Position numbers and translations under genes: made by a program
DNA from: Lumbricus terrestris
Lineage: Eukaryota; Annelida; Clitellata; Crassiclitellata; Lumbricidae
Assembly: GCA_949752735.1 (NCBI GenBank)
Contig: OX457046.1
Location: forward strand, 35,207,230-35,271,229
DNA: 64,000 bases
Reading direction: 5' to 3'
Notes under the pieces: generated by a model
Told to the model about the DNA's origin: nothing
Database searches by the model: none
Seen by the model: the letters and a program-made list of their open reading frames with translations, nothing else
Shown here: in pieces, positions 1 through 10,604 of the stretch
Layout of the letters: the number at the start of each line of letters is the position of its first letter
How positions within the stretch are numbered: the stretch's first letter is position 1

Positions 1-8
1 TAGTGCAT

Positions 9-617
9 GGTGTCCCGTCAAAAGCGCGCAGGATAAAAGCGCGCCGACAAAAGCGCGCCGACAAAAGCGCGCTCGGGACAAATGCGCGCCGACATAAGCG
101 CGCGGCGTGGACCAAAGGCTGTAGCCTACTTTTACTTCGCCTAACATAAATTAAATCAATACCCACCACCTACATGTAGGCCTACACTTCTCACCTACAT
201 GTGGCCAATATTCAAAGCCTTTCATCAAGTCAATGATTAAACCACCTATTTTGATTAAAGTTGTTTGTCCACAAAATAACGTCGATTGATGAGACTTGTA
301 AGGAAACCGAAAGATTCAAGAAGGTTCGCTACCTACTGGTTGCATATTTGCTCAACGTAAACTACGGCACATAGCCTATATAAACTTTTACTTAATTTTT
401 GGACACTAGACTTTTATTTCGTTGTTTGCATATTTGCCAGACAATTATACATGATTTTATTCAGCTTTTCATTTTTTTCTGTGTATGTTAGTCCATATTT
501 TTTGATTGCGCGCTTATGTCAGCGCGCATTTGTCCAGCGCGCTTTTGACGGGTCGCGCTTATGTCGGCGCGCTTTTGTCGGCGCGCTTTTGTCCTGCGCG
601 CTTTTGACGGGGTACCC
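9..617. mobile_element. Inverted-repeat DNA transposon with GCGCGC-rich subterminal repeats
   Basis: The ends at about 9-115 and 507-617 are inverted copies. Each is built from short direct repeats of the type CGACAAAAGCGCGC, and each end begins with GG(G)T-x-CCCGTCAAAAGCGCGC. The element is bounded by a perfect 8-bp direct repeat, TAGTGCAT, at 1-8 and 618-625, which fits a target-site duplication. The roughly 390-bp centre is AT-rich and has no credible transposase, so the copy is non-autonomous. The superfamily is not assigned; 8-bp duplications are typical of hAT and P elements, but the terminal sequence does not look like the hAT-like copies elsewhere in this window. Confidence 0.85.
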
Positions 618-625
618 TAGTGCAT

Positions 626-1026
626 TCGCAATATCACAGTTTATATCCGCTAAAAACTGCATGATATAGCCTAGGCCTAACCAAAGTGCCCATGGCAGTT
701 GATGATAGGGTATAGTATTCGTTTTATTCAGTTCTTGTACAAGCCTGCATCGGTCGACATACCGCAGCCTTACAATGAAAGAAACGAACAAAGAACAATT
801 ATAAAATTCAATCCTATCGGTGCAGGTCAGATATAATAATTATAGGCTATGGTCGAGTGTTTGTAGACCTCTACCACTCTATATACCGTACTCGGAAAAT
901 GCAATTTCATTCGCCCTTTATCGGGAATTGGAAGCTGTGAGGACGAGGACGAGGAAGTACATGACTGTGCGTGTACGTTCGGGGTGCGCTCATCTTAGTT
1001 GAGCTGGCTATTGGTGGTGCGTGTGG
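626..1026. other. No recognised feature
   Basis: Mixed-composition DNA with only short open frames. I see no repeat boundary, splice signal or gene here. Confidence 0.5.
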
Positions 1027-1034
1027 AACAGAAA

Positions 1035-1199
1035 CAGTGGCGTAGGCAAGGGGGGGGTTTCGGGGGTTAAAACCCCCCCATTGGCTCCGAAAAAAGGTTT
1101 TTTAAAGGTTATTTTTCCATTTAAGTAAGAAAAAATAGCAAAAAACAGGGTTTCCGGTCATAAAACCCCCCCCATGAAAAATTCCTGGCTACGCCACTG
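1035..1199. mobile_element. hAT-like MITE, family A (CAGTGGCGTAG ends), copy 1
   Basis: The element starts CAGTGGCGTAG and ends CTACGCCACTG. A perfect 8-bp duplication, AACAGAAA, flanks it at 1027-1034 and 1200-1207. The interior contains G-run/C-run arms and no coding capacity. The 8-bp duplication and the CA...TG termini fit non-autonomous hAT elements. Confidence 0.9.
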
Positions 1200-1295
1200 A
1201 ACAGAAATGTCGGGACAAATATTATTTGAGCCCCAAGCCATTAGCTTGACAGACTAGACAACCGTGCACCCCAATAATAATAATAATAATTATGC

Positions 1296-1498
1296 CTAAA
1301 TAGTGGTGTACAATAATAATTAGGCCTACACGGTGGTGTACAATAATAGTTAGGCCTACATGGTGGTGTACAATAATAATTAGGCTTACATAGTGGTGCA
1401 CAATAATAATTAGGCTTACATAGTGGTGCACAATAATAATTAGGCTTACATAGTGGTGTACAACAATAATTAGGCTTACATAGTGGTGCACAATAATC
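1296..1498. repeat. 30-bp tandem repeat, about 7 copies
   Basis: Successive units carry TAGGCYTACATAGTGGTG followed by a short (AAT) run. The 30-bp length is divisible by three, so the open frames across it are repeat artefacts. Confidence 0.85.
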
Positions 1499-1991
1499 AT
1501 ACCATTTTACTCTTGGCAGAATGATAATATTAGTTGCATTCATAATGTGATTGGAGTTTCTAGAGAGTCGACGAAATAATATTATTCGGTAATTATCTGT
1601 TTATCCTCGGGATTGCAACAGTTAGGGAATTGCTGCTCTGGAATGATTCGTCTTCTAATTTTGTTTGCTCTAAGGCATCCCAGAACTATAGGCAATTAGG
1701 AAATCATCCGGAGATAAAAAAATATGCCTAATCCATTTTTGGACGACTAGAGTTATTCGTCAAGATTCAATTCAATTCAATAACCATGGGCACAGTGCCC
1801 GTAGGAGTCCGATGCCCTCCTCATAATGTCTCTCCATTCCATTCTGTTCTGAGCTGCATGATACAAATTCTGCAAATTCGTCAAGATGCAGCGGAATAAA
1901 TGTTGCTTTGAAGTCAATAGCGCAACTATTATTATGGCGTTGGATGATGATGAAAAAGATATCCGATTGTTGCATTATTAGCCTATAGATT
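1499..1991. other. No recognised feature
   Basis: AT-rich single-copy-looking DNA without a gene or repeat that I can support. Confidence 0.5.
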
Positions 1992-1999
1992 GCTGTGCC

Positions 2000-2257
2000 C
2001 AGTGGCGTAGCCAGGGGGGGTTTCGGGGTTAACCCCCCCCCCCATTGGCCTAGGAAAAAGTTTTTTAAAGGTTATTTATCCACTTAAATAAGAAAGAAAA
2101 AACAATTGCTTGTAGTAACAATTGTTTTTCTTACTTTATTCCCTTTGTTACTTTATTCCCTTTTTATTTACTGTAATACTGTTGGGCTGGTTTCAGAAAG
2201 AGTATCCGGCCAGGCAAAAACCCAACCCCCCATGAAAAATTTCTGGCTACGCCACTG
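2000..2257. mobile_element. hAT-like MITE, family A, copy 2
   Basis: CAGTGGCGTAG and CTACGCCACTG termini are flanked by a perfect 8-bp duplication GCTGTGCC (1992-1999 and 2258-2265). The interior carries a segment around TATCCGGCCAGGCAAAAA that recurs in the copies at 19217 and 38447. Confidence 0.9.
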
Positions 2258-2539
2258 GCTGTGCCTCTGTAATTCTGGCTTGTTGTCATGCATGAATGTG
2301 TATTCAAAATATGTAGTTATCAATATAAGGTCTTGGACTAGTCTAAACATGACATGTGTCAACTGATGAGGGCAGCCGAAGACAGATGTATTTGGAGACA
2401 GACAGTTCATGGTGCTGCCCAACTTCGGAGTGAAGATGGTTAAAGACAAGACAGACAAGACAAGATAAGTTATCATTACAATATTCGTTTATTTTTTTAA
2501 ACAAGAATATTGATCTATATACGCAATGCGGCAGGACAG

Positions 2540-2605
2540 CGTTCAGATTTGGAAATAAGCGCCTGGACGCCGTCCATGACGGTCCAGCCACACTTTAAGC
2601 CCTGG
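2540..2605 (-). mobile_element. Partial hAT-like MITE, family F
   Basis: The segment ends with CACACTTTAAGCCCTG and contains GACGCCGTCCATGACGG, both diagnostic of family F (see 6506, 18625, 33777). The left end is degraded and no target duplication is evident. Confidence 0.6.
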
Positions 2606-3146
2606 ATCAACGTTGACCTATTTTTTATGTTTATATACTAGGTTAATGGGATTAGATGATTTGTCGCAAATCATAATCGTAATCTCAAAATTTTTAAGGC
2701 GCAACTCTTAAGATATCTTACTCAAGACGCGCAGGGCCCCAGCCTATTCACCAGCGCCGACTTAATCACAAGCGTTCGACACAGTTTCCTTACGACGTGA
2801 TAATATTGACATCTTCAGTGTGTTTTTATTGTTTACTATGCATCGCTAAAATATTAGCCAACGGTAAAGTTTACAATGAAAGCCGTCATCAAGAAACTAG
2901 GCCTACTAAGATAGGCAGTTAACCCCAATCTTATGTTATATCTAAACCTGTGACAGTCCGAAGATAGGACCTATATCATAGACAATGGACAAACTTAATT
3001 GTTCTTATCTGTTCTTTGTACGCCTCTATTTCGCCATCTATTGAAGACCGACAACTCGGTTGGATTTATTGTCGAGTCATGTTGTTGTGAATCATGGGAG
3101 CATCTCTTATAGAAGTTATAGTCTGATAAGATAACCTGAAGAAGCC

Positions 3147-3189
<43 letters not shown>

Positions 3190-3602
3190 CTGATTGATAT
3201 AATATTATATATATATAGGCATACGTTGAAGTACGAATCGCACATGCATGGGCGCATAGGAAGATGCTTCCATGATTAGCGTACACATAGGACGGTTTTC
3301 AACCCTCAAAAATAGCCTATATATGCGAATTCCACATTTTGAAACTAATTCCGGATATAATTATATAGGCTACATAAGCCTATTCTGTGTACTTTGTCAC
3401 AACTCCCATGCATCGGAGACCAAGCGAAATGGAACCCCAACTATTTTCTAGCTTATCACGGGTGCATGGTGCATCGTAATCGTCATCTCCAAATTTCTAA
3501 AGCGCCGCTCGAAAGCCAAGCGCGGGGCACCAGCTTATTCACGAGCGCTGACGTATTCTATATCGTATAGGTATATGTGCGTTAACGTTATACTCCGGAT
3601 CG
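2606..3602. repeat. Intergenic DNA with a (TA)n tract
   Basis: A TA dinucleotide run lies at about 3148-3186. The remainder shows no gene or transposon boundary that I can support. Confidence 0.6.
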
Positions 3603-4437
3603 TTACGGCAAGACCGAGTTATTTCTCTTTGGCGGAGTGACAACAACGACGCACTTCGTATTGACCGGCGTCCTTAGCACCGTATCCATATCGGACTTCC
3701 TACCTATGGAAAACTCATCATACACCTGTCCCAGGTGTTCAGCCCCAACCCTAGCCACAGGAAACGGATGTGAAGCCGGGTAGCGTTGACACGAATAGCT
3801 GTCGTGACAGTAAGCGACCTGCTTGACCCTCGGCCAGACCTCCTTGCCGAGGAAGTTCATGTCCTGAACGTAGCCCGACCCATACCGGCGCATCACGCCG
3901 CTCAGTCGCCCCTCCTGCCCGAAGATGGTCATGAAGGGCTTCCGGCGGGTCCCCCACAATCCCCCACTGACCGGGTACCTCGAGTGACTCGGATGGTCGC
4001 GAACGCAGTGGAATACCTTCCCCGTCCGCAGCCAATCAGCGACGACGGCGGCGTCACGTGGTGTCAAGCGACTGTCGCAGTCGCGGACGATGAACACGTC
4101 CACATCCGGGTCCTCGGCGACGGTGAACCGCCACAGCATCGGCGCCAGCCCCGTGCGGTTTACGTCGACGTAGCGGATTTCCGCACCGAGCTCTACGAGT
4201 TTCGCTAGAACCGTCGCCGGAACCTGTCCGTAGGAGTAGGGCCGGCGCCCGGGCAGTTGGCGCTCGACGTAGACCCGGAGTCTCCAACCGGGGAATGTGA
4301 TGGGGAGAAGTTGTGCGTTGCGGATGGCGCCCATCGTGTAGCGACTGTTCTTTCCGTACAATGACATCGCTATGATCTTCCGGCTCGTATTGTTTGGACA
4401 GCGGAAACAATCACTGGTACGACTCACCGACAGGTAC
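3603..4437 (-). CDS. Glycosyltransferase-like protein, last coding exon
   Basis: This minus-strand reading frame of about 275 codons ends at a TAA at 3603-3605 and probably begins at a 3' splice site (TTGTATGCAG, exon start 4437), because there is no ATG before residue 21 of the frame. It carries a DxD motif in VRDCDSRL (near 4070-4085) after a hydrophobic strand, the metal/nucleotide-sugar signature of GT-A fold glycosyltransferases. Further along are the blocks RDHPSHSRYPVSGGLWG and YGSGYVQDMNFL. I recall similar DxD proteins among uncharacterised predicted glycosyltransferases, but cannot name a CAZy family. A signal anchor, if present, would lie in an unseen upstream exon. Base composition is clearly more GC-rich than the flanks, and the frame keeps protein-like usage throughout. 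The substrate is unknown. It is not an obvious paralogue of the neighbouring 6727-7740 gene. Confidence 0.7.
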
Positions 4438-4673
4438 CTGCATACAAGTAGAAGACAATACCATTGTCCTATTTATTCGAGCAATCTAGTTGTTATTTTT
4501 TTAAATTTATTTTTAGAATAAAAAATGCCTCGAGGTGTTTAGGATCACTCAGGGACTTCATTGATAACTACTATATAAAAACAAGTCCGTAATCGTCGTT
4601 GTCTTGATTATCGAAAGTGCCTCGGAATCCTTATTATTATTATTAGGGCCTACTATTATTATTACTATTATTA

Positions 4674-4723
<50 letters not shown>

Positions 4724-4919
4724 TGTTTTATCCGAGGTATATATGCCGGCAAAAAGATGGAAAATTTCGTCGGCGAGTCAGCCATTCGTCCGCCCAAAAT
4801 CTTCGTCCGCTCGTTTTCGTCCCCCGCAAGTCTCCGCCCAAGTCTCCGTCCATCTCTTACCTTCGTTGGTCCTATAACCACTTGGAATCGGCTCTTTCAC
4901 TAAATCCGCCACTGGTTTC
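4438..4919. repeat. (ATT)n microsatellite in intergenic DNA
   Basis: An ATT run occupies about 4636-4722. Downstream to 4870 is a CGTCC-rich stretch with no recognised product. Confidence 0.7.
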
Positions 4920-5165
4920 ACTCTGCCAGTGCCAGTCCCAAGACTGGATAAAGGAGGCGGGCGTCGCTGATGGTCTTTGTTACCACACAGTGACGTTAAA
5001 CTGCAAATGCCGCCGCTCTCTCACGTTTTTCATTATTACTGGTATCACAAGTACATCTTTTCACTGTCTCTAAACCATGGTTTCTTTTCTCTGGTTCTTT
5101 CGCAGTGGAAGCGGCTCTATTTGGGGTGCACTGTGAGAGGCGCTTTATAAATTTAAAGATACAAT
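4920..5165 (+). repeat. Dispersed repeat, GTGCCAGTCCCAAG family
   Basis: CAGTGCCAGTCCCAAGACTG, GGATAAAGGAGG and GTTAAACTGCAA occur in this order. Related blocks occur at 23685, 46335 and, inverted, at 56022-56125. The downstream part resembles a retroelement 3' end (CTTTTCACTGTCT). It is likely a non-LTR retroelement fragment. Confidence 0.55.
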
Positions 5166-5872
5166 ACAATGTGCAAGGACTTTCGGGCAGTCCTTAACTC
5201 GTTGTTAAGCGATTATACGGTTGTTCTGTCGCATGCATAGTCATGTGCAGTATCAGGAACAATCAGGAATATAGGCAAATATCAAATGCACAACAGTTGT
5301 ATCGTATTGTATTGTTTGATACAAGGAAGCTGCTACAAAAACATACTGGATATATGAAAGTACAAAACACCGTGAGCGGTCTATAATATATATATATATA
5401 TATACTATATATATTTAAACCTCTCCACTGTCTCTAGTCTAGACAGCCCTTAATGCCTCTTGACCTCCGAAAGAGGCTGGATTCTTCTGAGCTTCTGAAG
5501 TGTACAAGTTAGTTACGCTACTTAGTATGCACTTAGGCTACATGTATCTGGAGACTTATCTGGAAACAATTAACATTGCGCCTCTTAAGTAGCCTACATG
5601 TACATCACTAAAGTGCAATGCACGCTTTAAATACAATGTATATAATTTATAGCAAAGATCTGTAAGCAGCTGCCAATTTCGTACATCTACTATAAAAAAA
5701 ACAATTCCATTGTTCTATGCCTGCATAATATAGGGTATAGGCTACAAGCGTGCAAAGACAGGACTATAAATAGCACCAACACAGGCAGAAACAGACACAG
5801 CCGTAGACATAGACATAGACACACACACGCACACATATGCACATATACACACACACGAACACGCACACACTG

Positions 5873-5907
<35 letters not shown>

Positions 5908-6505
5908 AACACTAGCACTAACACCAACACACAGAAGAGATTCGCGTGGAGTCTTTAAACTAGTTGCAGAGTCAGACTATGACACTTGGCATGGTAAAAA
6001 ACATCATAAACAAAGACGCAAAAAATTAACCGCATCTCAGGCAATCGAAGACAACAGTCGTCTCTGGGAATCTTCTTCGCCTTCCGCAATCAGTTCTGCT
6101 TCTCGCATTATCGCATGCATATAGTTTATTCAAACATTATGTATGTCTCCCCTGGGGAGAAAATGTTACATGTAGCCTTATTCTGGGGGAATGAGACATA
6201 ATTATATGCATGTGAACAACAGCTCGATTTTTTCTGGGGAGGGGAAATGTCATTTCTGGGGATTTCCCCCACAGACGTCTAGATCAAGAGTTGCGTGCGA
6301 ACGTGCCATTTAAAACTAATTAGAAATAACAATGTACCGGTAGGCTAAGTCAATAAAATAATGGTCCATCTATAAAGTCATTCTTTACAATGGCTAATGA
6401 CTCATAAACTAGGCTATAGCCTCTCATTTGCTAACCGTCTTTAATTGCAGGGCTCAACGAGTTTACGCAGTGCAATTAAGAAATAAGTTTACAATAATTA
6501 TTAAC
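5166..6505. repeat. Intergenic DNA with an imperfect (CA)n tract
   Basis: CA/ACAC runs extend over about 5815-5935 and short TA runs lie near 5385-5415. Nothing else is recognised. Confidence 0.6.
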
Positions 6506-6683
6506 CAGGGTTTAAAGTGTGCCTGGAGGGTCATGGGCGGCGTCCATGCACTTGCTTTAAAATTTGAACGCCGTCCAGCCACTTATTGGCGAGCACAGAT
6601 TGGAAAGGTAAGGGGCGTCCAGGCACTTCTTATGGAGAGGCAAGTGGCGTCCAGGCACTTATTTTTACACACTTTAGGCACTG
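6506..6683. mobile_element. hAT-like MITE, family F, with target duplication
   Basis: The element runs from CAGGGTTTAAAGTGTG to CACACTTTAGGCACTG. A perfect 8-bp duplication TTATTAAC flanks it at 6498-6505 and 6684-6691. It lies 43 bp downstream of the stop codon of the 6727-7740 gene, so it may supply 3'-UTR sequence. Confidence 0.9.
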
Positions 6684-6726
6684 TTATTAACGGAATTTTG
6701 TTTGTTCATTTATGCTCAATAGGCTC

Positions 6727-7740
6727 CTACCTTCGTAGAGTGTCCCTATCCAGTTCCAGTGCAGTTATTCCGGCTGCAGAAAACCCGGAAGACTTAGGAT
6801 CCATCATTTCTTTGAGTCTGGAGTTGACCGTCGACTCATTTCGAGTGGTAATGGTCCACAGATTCGCCGGATACAAATGGATCGTATACGTCAACGCCAA
6901 CTTGATTTCAGACAGAAATGGCGGCAGAAACCAACCGAATATCTCGCCGTGTACCTTCCCAAAGAACAGACTGGAAGGGAGAGTGGAATTCCTTGCGTAG
7001 TCGGCCACGAAACCAACCCCGTCTGAACTCCTATCGAGAAGCAACTGCAATTGGTCGGGGAAACCTCGGTAGTCAGTATCCGGGATGAATACGACGCTAA
7101 AATACTCAATTCTTTCGACCACATAGTCGTTGGTCATCAATTGAGTCAATCGCCTCGCGCTTTGTCGCACGCTGCCAACTTCCACGGTGCGAAGCTCCGT
7201 GCTCGTTCCAAACTCTTCGCAGATGGCGGCAGTTGCCTCAAAGTATCTGGTTATGAATTGACGAATGTCCAACCTCTTCGAGTCTTTCCTATCGATAAGG
7301 ATTCGGACGTGCAGTTTGTCCACAGCACCGCATGTTGACGATATGGAATGGTTCAGGCTATCCCACTGGTTTTCCGCGTTTCCCCTTTCCAGCGACGCAT
7401 TGTCAAGGAGGATGTATAATCCAAACGCCGTGTACTCCGATAGACTGGCGTTCCAGTCTGGGTAACTAACCGTTCGGAGCGAACTCTGAGTTTCTGTTGC
7501 GTTCCAGGCGAGGTGATATACCGTTATGGGCAAACTCCGAGTTTCCGCTGCTTTGGACCGTTCAGTTTTCAAACGCATTGACTCGTGCTGTGTTTTCAAA
7601 CGGGGTATCGCTCGAAAACGCAGGTCTGTTGGCTTGTGAATCCCGATTATAGCGGCGACGAGCAAGAAGCTGGAGATGCCAAGGCACCAGTAGAGTCTTC
7701 TGGCCGTAGTTGCCTTGGAGCAAAATGTAAGTCGCATCAT
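6727..7740 (-). CDS. Single-exon type II membrane protein, glycosyltransferase-like
   Basis: This uninterrupted 337-codon frame starts at an ATG (7738-7740). The first 15 residues are basic and are followed by a single hydrophobic segment (about residues 16-34, LYWCLGISSFLLVAAIIGIH), then a basic, probably extended stem (35-70). This is the layout of a Golgi or ER type II signal-anchor enzyme. Several N-glycosylation sequons follow (for example near residues 80, 97, 114, 130, 251 and 301). A hydrophobic strand ends in FIPDTDYRG (DxD at about 221-223), which could be the metal-binding motif of a GT-A glycosyltransferase. I cannot place it in a named family. The reading frame is GC-richer than the flanks and has no in-frame repeats. 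Function beyond a secretory-pathway transferase is inference. Confidence 0.7.
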   Translation of the reverse strand: MMRLTFCSKATTARRLYWCLGISSFLLVAAIIGIHKPTDLRFRAIPRLKTQHESMRLKTERSKAAETRSLPITVYHLAWNATETQSSLRTVSYPDWNASLSEYTAFGLYILLDNASLERGNAENQWDSLNHSISSTCGAVDKLHVRILIDRKDSKRLDIRQFITRYFEATAAICEEFGTSTELRTVEVGSVRQSARRLTQLMTNDYVVERIEYFSVVFIPDTDYRGFPDQLQLLLDRSSDGVGFVADYARNSTLPSSLFFGKVHGEIFGWFLPPFLSEIKLALTYTIHLYPANLWTITTRNESTVNSRLKEMMDPKSSGFSAAGITALELDRDTLRR

Positions 7741-7957
7741 TGTCGCAATCTCCGCTTGTATTTAAAGGTTCCTATATTGCTGCCGACGGTGCAGATGCTA
7801 CAGCGTAGTAACAATTTTAAAGATCATACATGTAGTTAACGATGTGTTTTGATTATTAAATATTAATTATTAACTCAGTTAAATACTGTTTTCTTTTTAA
7901 CAAAACTTGATCTTGTGAAAGAATATATCTTTAGGCCTAAACCTACATCTGGCAATT
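7741..7957. promoter_or_regulatory. Upstream region of the 6727-7740 gene
   Basis: This short AT-rich interval lies between the gene start and the next transposon. The promoter must lie here or in the transposon, but no individual element is identifiable. Confidence 0.3.
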
Positions 7958-7965
7958 ACCAATAG

Positions 7966-8395
7966 CAAGGGCGGATACAGAAATTTCGAAGGGGGGCCAA
8001 AAGTTTGGGTCTTGTTGATGGGACAAGGGAAAAATTTCGTTGCCGCCAAAAAAGTTGACCCTTTTTCCGGGAAAAAGATACTATTTCAACCGCCAAAAAA
8101 GTTGATGACCTTTTTTTAGTCAGCCGTCTGATTTGTCGGAAAAAAGATACCATTTCAACAACCGCCAAAAAAGTTGATGACCTTTTTTCATCCGTAGTCG
8201 ATCGAGGAGAGTAATGGTAGATCAAACGGGGGCCACGTCCCATGCGATTTTGTAATAGGGGGAGGCCTGATGTCCTGCTTTTCTCTCTCGCTGCATTTAT
8301 TTAATGGCTTGTTGAAACCACATGAGGGGCACGTCCCAAGCAATTTTAGATGGGGGGGCCATGGCCGGATTGGCCCTCCCCTGGATCCGCCCCTG
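7966..8395. mobile_element. hAT-like MITE, family C (GGGGCGGATCC ends), copy 1
   Basis: Ends are CAAGGGCGGATAC and GGATCCGCCCCTG, flanked by a perfect 8-bp duplication ACCAATAG (7958-7965, 8396-8403). The interior has repeated CCGCCAAAAAAGTTGA blocks and no transposase. Confidence 0.9.
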
Positions 8396-8525
8396 ACCAA
8401 TAGGACCTATACCGAAGTTTTCACTCATCACCATCTACATGTATATTGTATTGTATTTTGTTGTATTGTATTGTATAAATCTGTATTGTATTGTACCCAT
8501 AACTGTATACAATTATGTATTTGTG

Positions 8526-8724
8526 AAGGGTAGTGGTGTAGTGGGTATGTTCGATGCCTTGCAGCCGGAGGATTGCAGGTTCGAATCCACCTCAAGCCGC
8601 TTCGTAGAGACCTTTGGCAAGTCCTTCACTCGCAATTGCTCAGCGCTTCGGCGTGAAACTCCCATACAGTATCCGCGCTGTAGTCGGGAGCGCTTCTGAG
8701 TAGAAATCTTGAAGGGGCGCTATA
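8526..8724 (+). mobile_element. tRNA-derived SINE, full-length-like copy
   Basis: A box-A-like segment (TAGTGGTGTAGTGG, from 8531) is followed by a box-B match GGTTCGAATCC (8578-8588), as in an RNA polymerase III promoter. The body ends in GGGAGCGCTTCTGAGTAG and CTTGAAGGGGCGCTATAA, the same 3' tail found on LINE fragments in this window. It is not a functional tRNA gene because the sequence does not fold into a full cloverleaf. Minus-strand copies lie at 11852-12080 and 38161-38353. Confidence 0.8.
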
Positions 8725-8769
8725 ACAAGTGCACTGAACAAGTGTACTGCAAACGCTATACAAACAGCG

Positions 8770-9143
8770 CCTCTCGCAGTGCACACTAATCAAGAAAGAT
8801 ATATGGTACAGTGCGAGAGGCCAAGAGAGGAAAAGTAGTCTTGAGACAGAGAAAGGAGTCACTTGGCCCACCAGTAAATATATGGGGACCGCGCGCCATA
8901 ATTGAAAAGCACCTGGTCTAACACACAGTGCGCAATCAATATAATGCGTAGGTCTATATACATGTAGGCCTATACAGTATACATGCATATATGTATATAT
9001 AAGACTAACTCCAAGATTTTCATGTACATGACCATTCCAATATATATAGGCTACATGACATATAGGTCTACTGTACCGTCTACACGATTATGGTAGACCT
9101 ACTTTTAACAGCCAACCTCCGCTGTGCAAGTCTTGAGCTGTGT
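8770..9143. other. No recognised feature
   Basis: AT-rich DNA with no supported gene or repeat boundary. Confidence 0.5.
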
Positions 9144-9151
9144 TTTATAAG

Positions 9152-9330
9152 CAGGGCTGTTTTTAAGGAATTTTTAGAACTGCACAACTCCTTCTTTTCT
9201 TTCCCATCATCCATGGTAAATTACTTTAAACCGGAGGGAAAATGACCTTTTTGCTAGTTTAATTGTACAGAAAGTGCTTATACAACTGCACATATTGTGC
9301 ACAACTGCACGTTTTAAAAAATCCCTCATG
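9152..9330. mobile_element. MITE, family H (CAGGGCTGTTTTTAA ends), copy 1
   Basis: It starts CAGGGCTGTTTTTAAGG and ends in a degraded inverse. Flanks TTTATAAG and ATTATAAG match at 7 of 8 positions. It is related, in inverted orientation, to 14505-14717, sharing TGTACAGAAAGTGCTT-like and TGCACAACTGCAC-like interior blocks. Confidence 0.65.
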
Positions 9331-9527
9331 ATTATAAGCCAAATAGCAGAAAGAACTGGCATCCGATAATAATAATAATAATTATTATTATTAATATTTT
9401 ATGAATGCGTGATTCCTTTTGCACCTCTGACGTGACTCTCTCGTGAAGTAGTGCAATATAAATCTGCAATCATAATTACTCACAGGCCCGCGTGCTGAAC
9501 TGCACTGAATGTGTAAATTAGTAGGCT

Positions 9528-9650
9528 ATTCATTCATTCATTCGAGTATTTATATAGCGCCTGTTCAAGGAAACTACTCAGAGTCGCTCATTTATTTATA
9601 TAGCGCCTTCTCAAGAGTAGCTACTCAGAAGCGCTCCCGACCCAACCCTG
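9528..9650 (-). mobile_element. Two LINE/SINE 3' tails in tandem
   Basis: Two successive minus-strand tails of the TTTATATAGCGCC ... TACTCAGAAGCGCTCC type are present, the first preceded by an (ATTC)n run. These are 5'-truncated retroelement copies. Confidence 0.75.
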
Positions 9651-9954
9651 GCTAATATTACACAATCGAATTGAATCGATTGTCTGCAATAGGTGGAAAG
9701 AAGACTGGAACAATCGCCTGCCATCTTTTGACAACCCTTCTGGCAGGACGCAGCACTATTGCCTAAGTAACGGTGTCTTTTCGCTCTTATTTTTCCAAGT
9801 AGGGCTTGAAACGGTTATTAAACTTATATTATTTTATTTACTAATTTCTTGATTTACTTAGGCCCACATACTTATTTCTTTGTTTACTCGAGCAGTTAGT
9901 ATAGGTCAAACCTCGGTCCATGTAGCATCTGAATTGAATTAGAGTTATTATGCA
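9651..9954. other. No recognised feature
   Basis: No gene, splice signal or repeat boundary can be supported in this stretch. Confidence 0.45.
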
Positions 9955-10112
9955 TTATTTAGAATTACTCAGAATTATTTAGAATTACTCAGAATTATTT
10001 AGAATTATATAAAAATTTAGAATTATTTAGGATTATTTAGAATTATTTAGGATTATTTAGAATTATTTAGAATAATTTAGAATTAATTAGAATTTCTTAG
10101 AATTATTATAGA
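9955..10112. repeat. AT-rich tandem repeat (AGAATTATTT-like)
   Basis: Imperfect 10-bp/20-bp units of TTAGAATTATTTAGAATTAC type. Confidence 0.8.
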
Positions 10113-10204
10113 ACCATTTAGAATTTATTGGCCGGTGTTTATTCTGAATTCTTCTTTTGTTCTCTGTGCACAGGCAGTCTCATATGCATAATGTCTGACA
10201 TTCA

Positions 10205-10440
10205 TTCATTCATTCATTTCAAGAATTTATATAGCGCCTCTTCAAGAAATCCACTCAGAAGCGCTCCCAGTCCAACCACGGTGAAACAAAAAAGTTTTAA
10301 GGAGCTTGTAGAAGACTGATGAGTCAACCCTTGGTAGCAGGCGCACCTGCAACGGGAGACTATTCCAGACAGATGGACCTACAACTGAGAAAGCACGACG
10401 CTGACAGGTTGAGGTTTCAACACGTGGGACCAAAAGCTTC
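10205..10440 (-). pseudogene. Non-LTR retrotransposon fragment: reverse transcriptase C-terminus plus 3' tail
   Basis: The minus-strand frame contains RRAFSVVGPSVWNSLPLQVR and then [11 protein letters not shown], the conserved C-terminal end of many LINE reverse transcriptases. A stop codon and the tail GAGCGCTTCTGAGTGG ... GAGGCGCTATATAAATTC then lead into an (AATG)n run. This fragment links the tail sequence to a LINE protein, which explains the many tail-only copies in the window. Confidence 0.8.
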
Positions 10441-10604
10441 CCGCTAGAGGCAGAGCGAAGGGCTCTGCGAGCCAGGACAACGGATACTGGTCAGCAGAGC
10501 TCAAAAAGATAAGTCGGAGCACAGCCAAGGAGACAACGCCAAACCAACGCCATCATCGCCATGCTTTCTTTCTCTTTCTTTCTACTCCGTCAAGTATTCA
10601 CCGA

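Noticed and set aside
8531..8588. Possible tRNA gene (box A and box B)
   Set aside because: No complete acceptor stem or cloverleaf, and the sequence continues into a SINE body and LINE-type tail; similar copies lie at 11852 and 38161.
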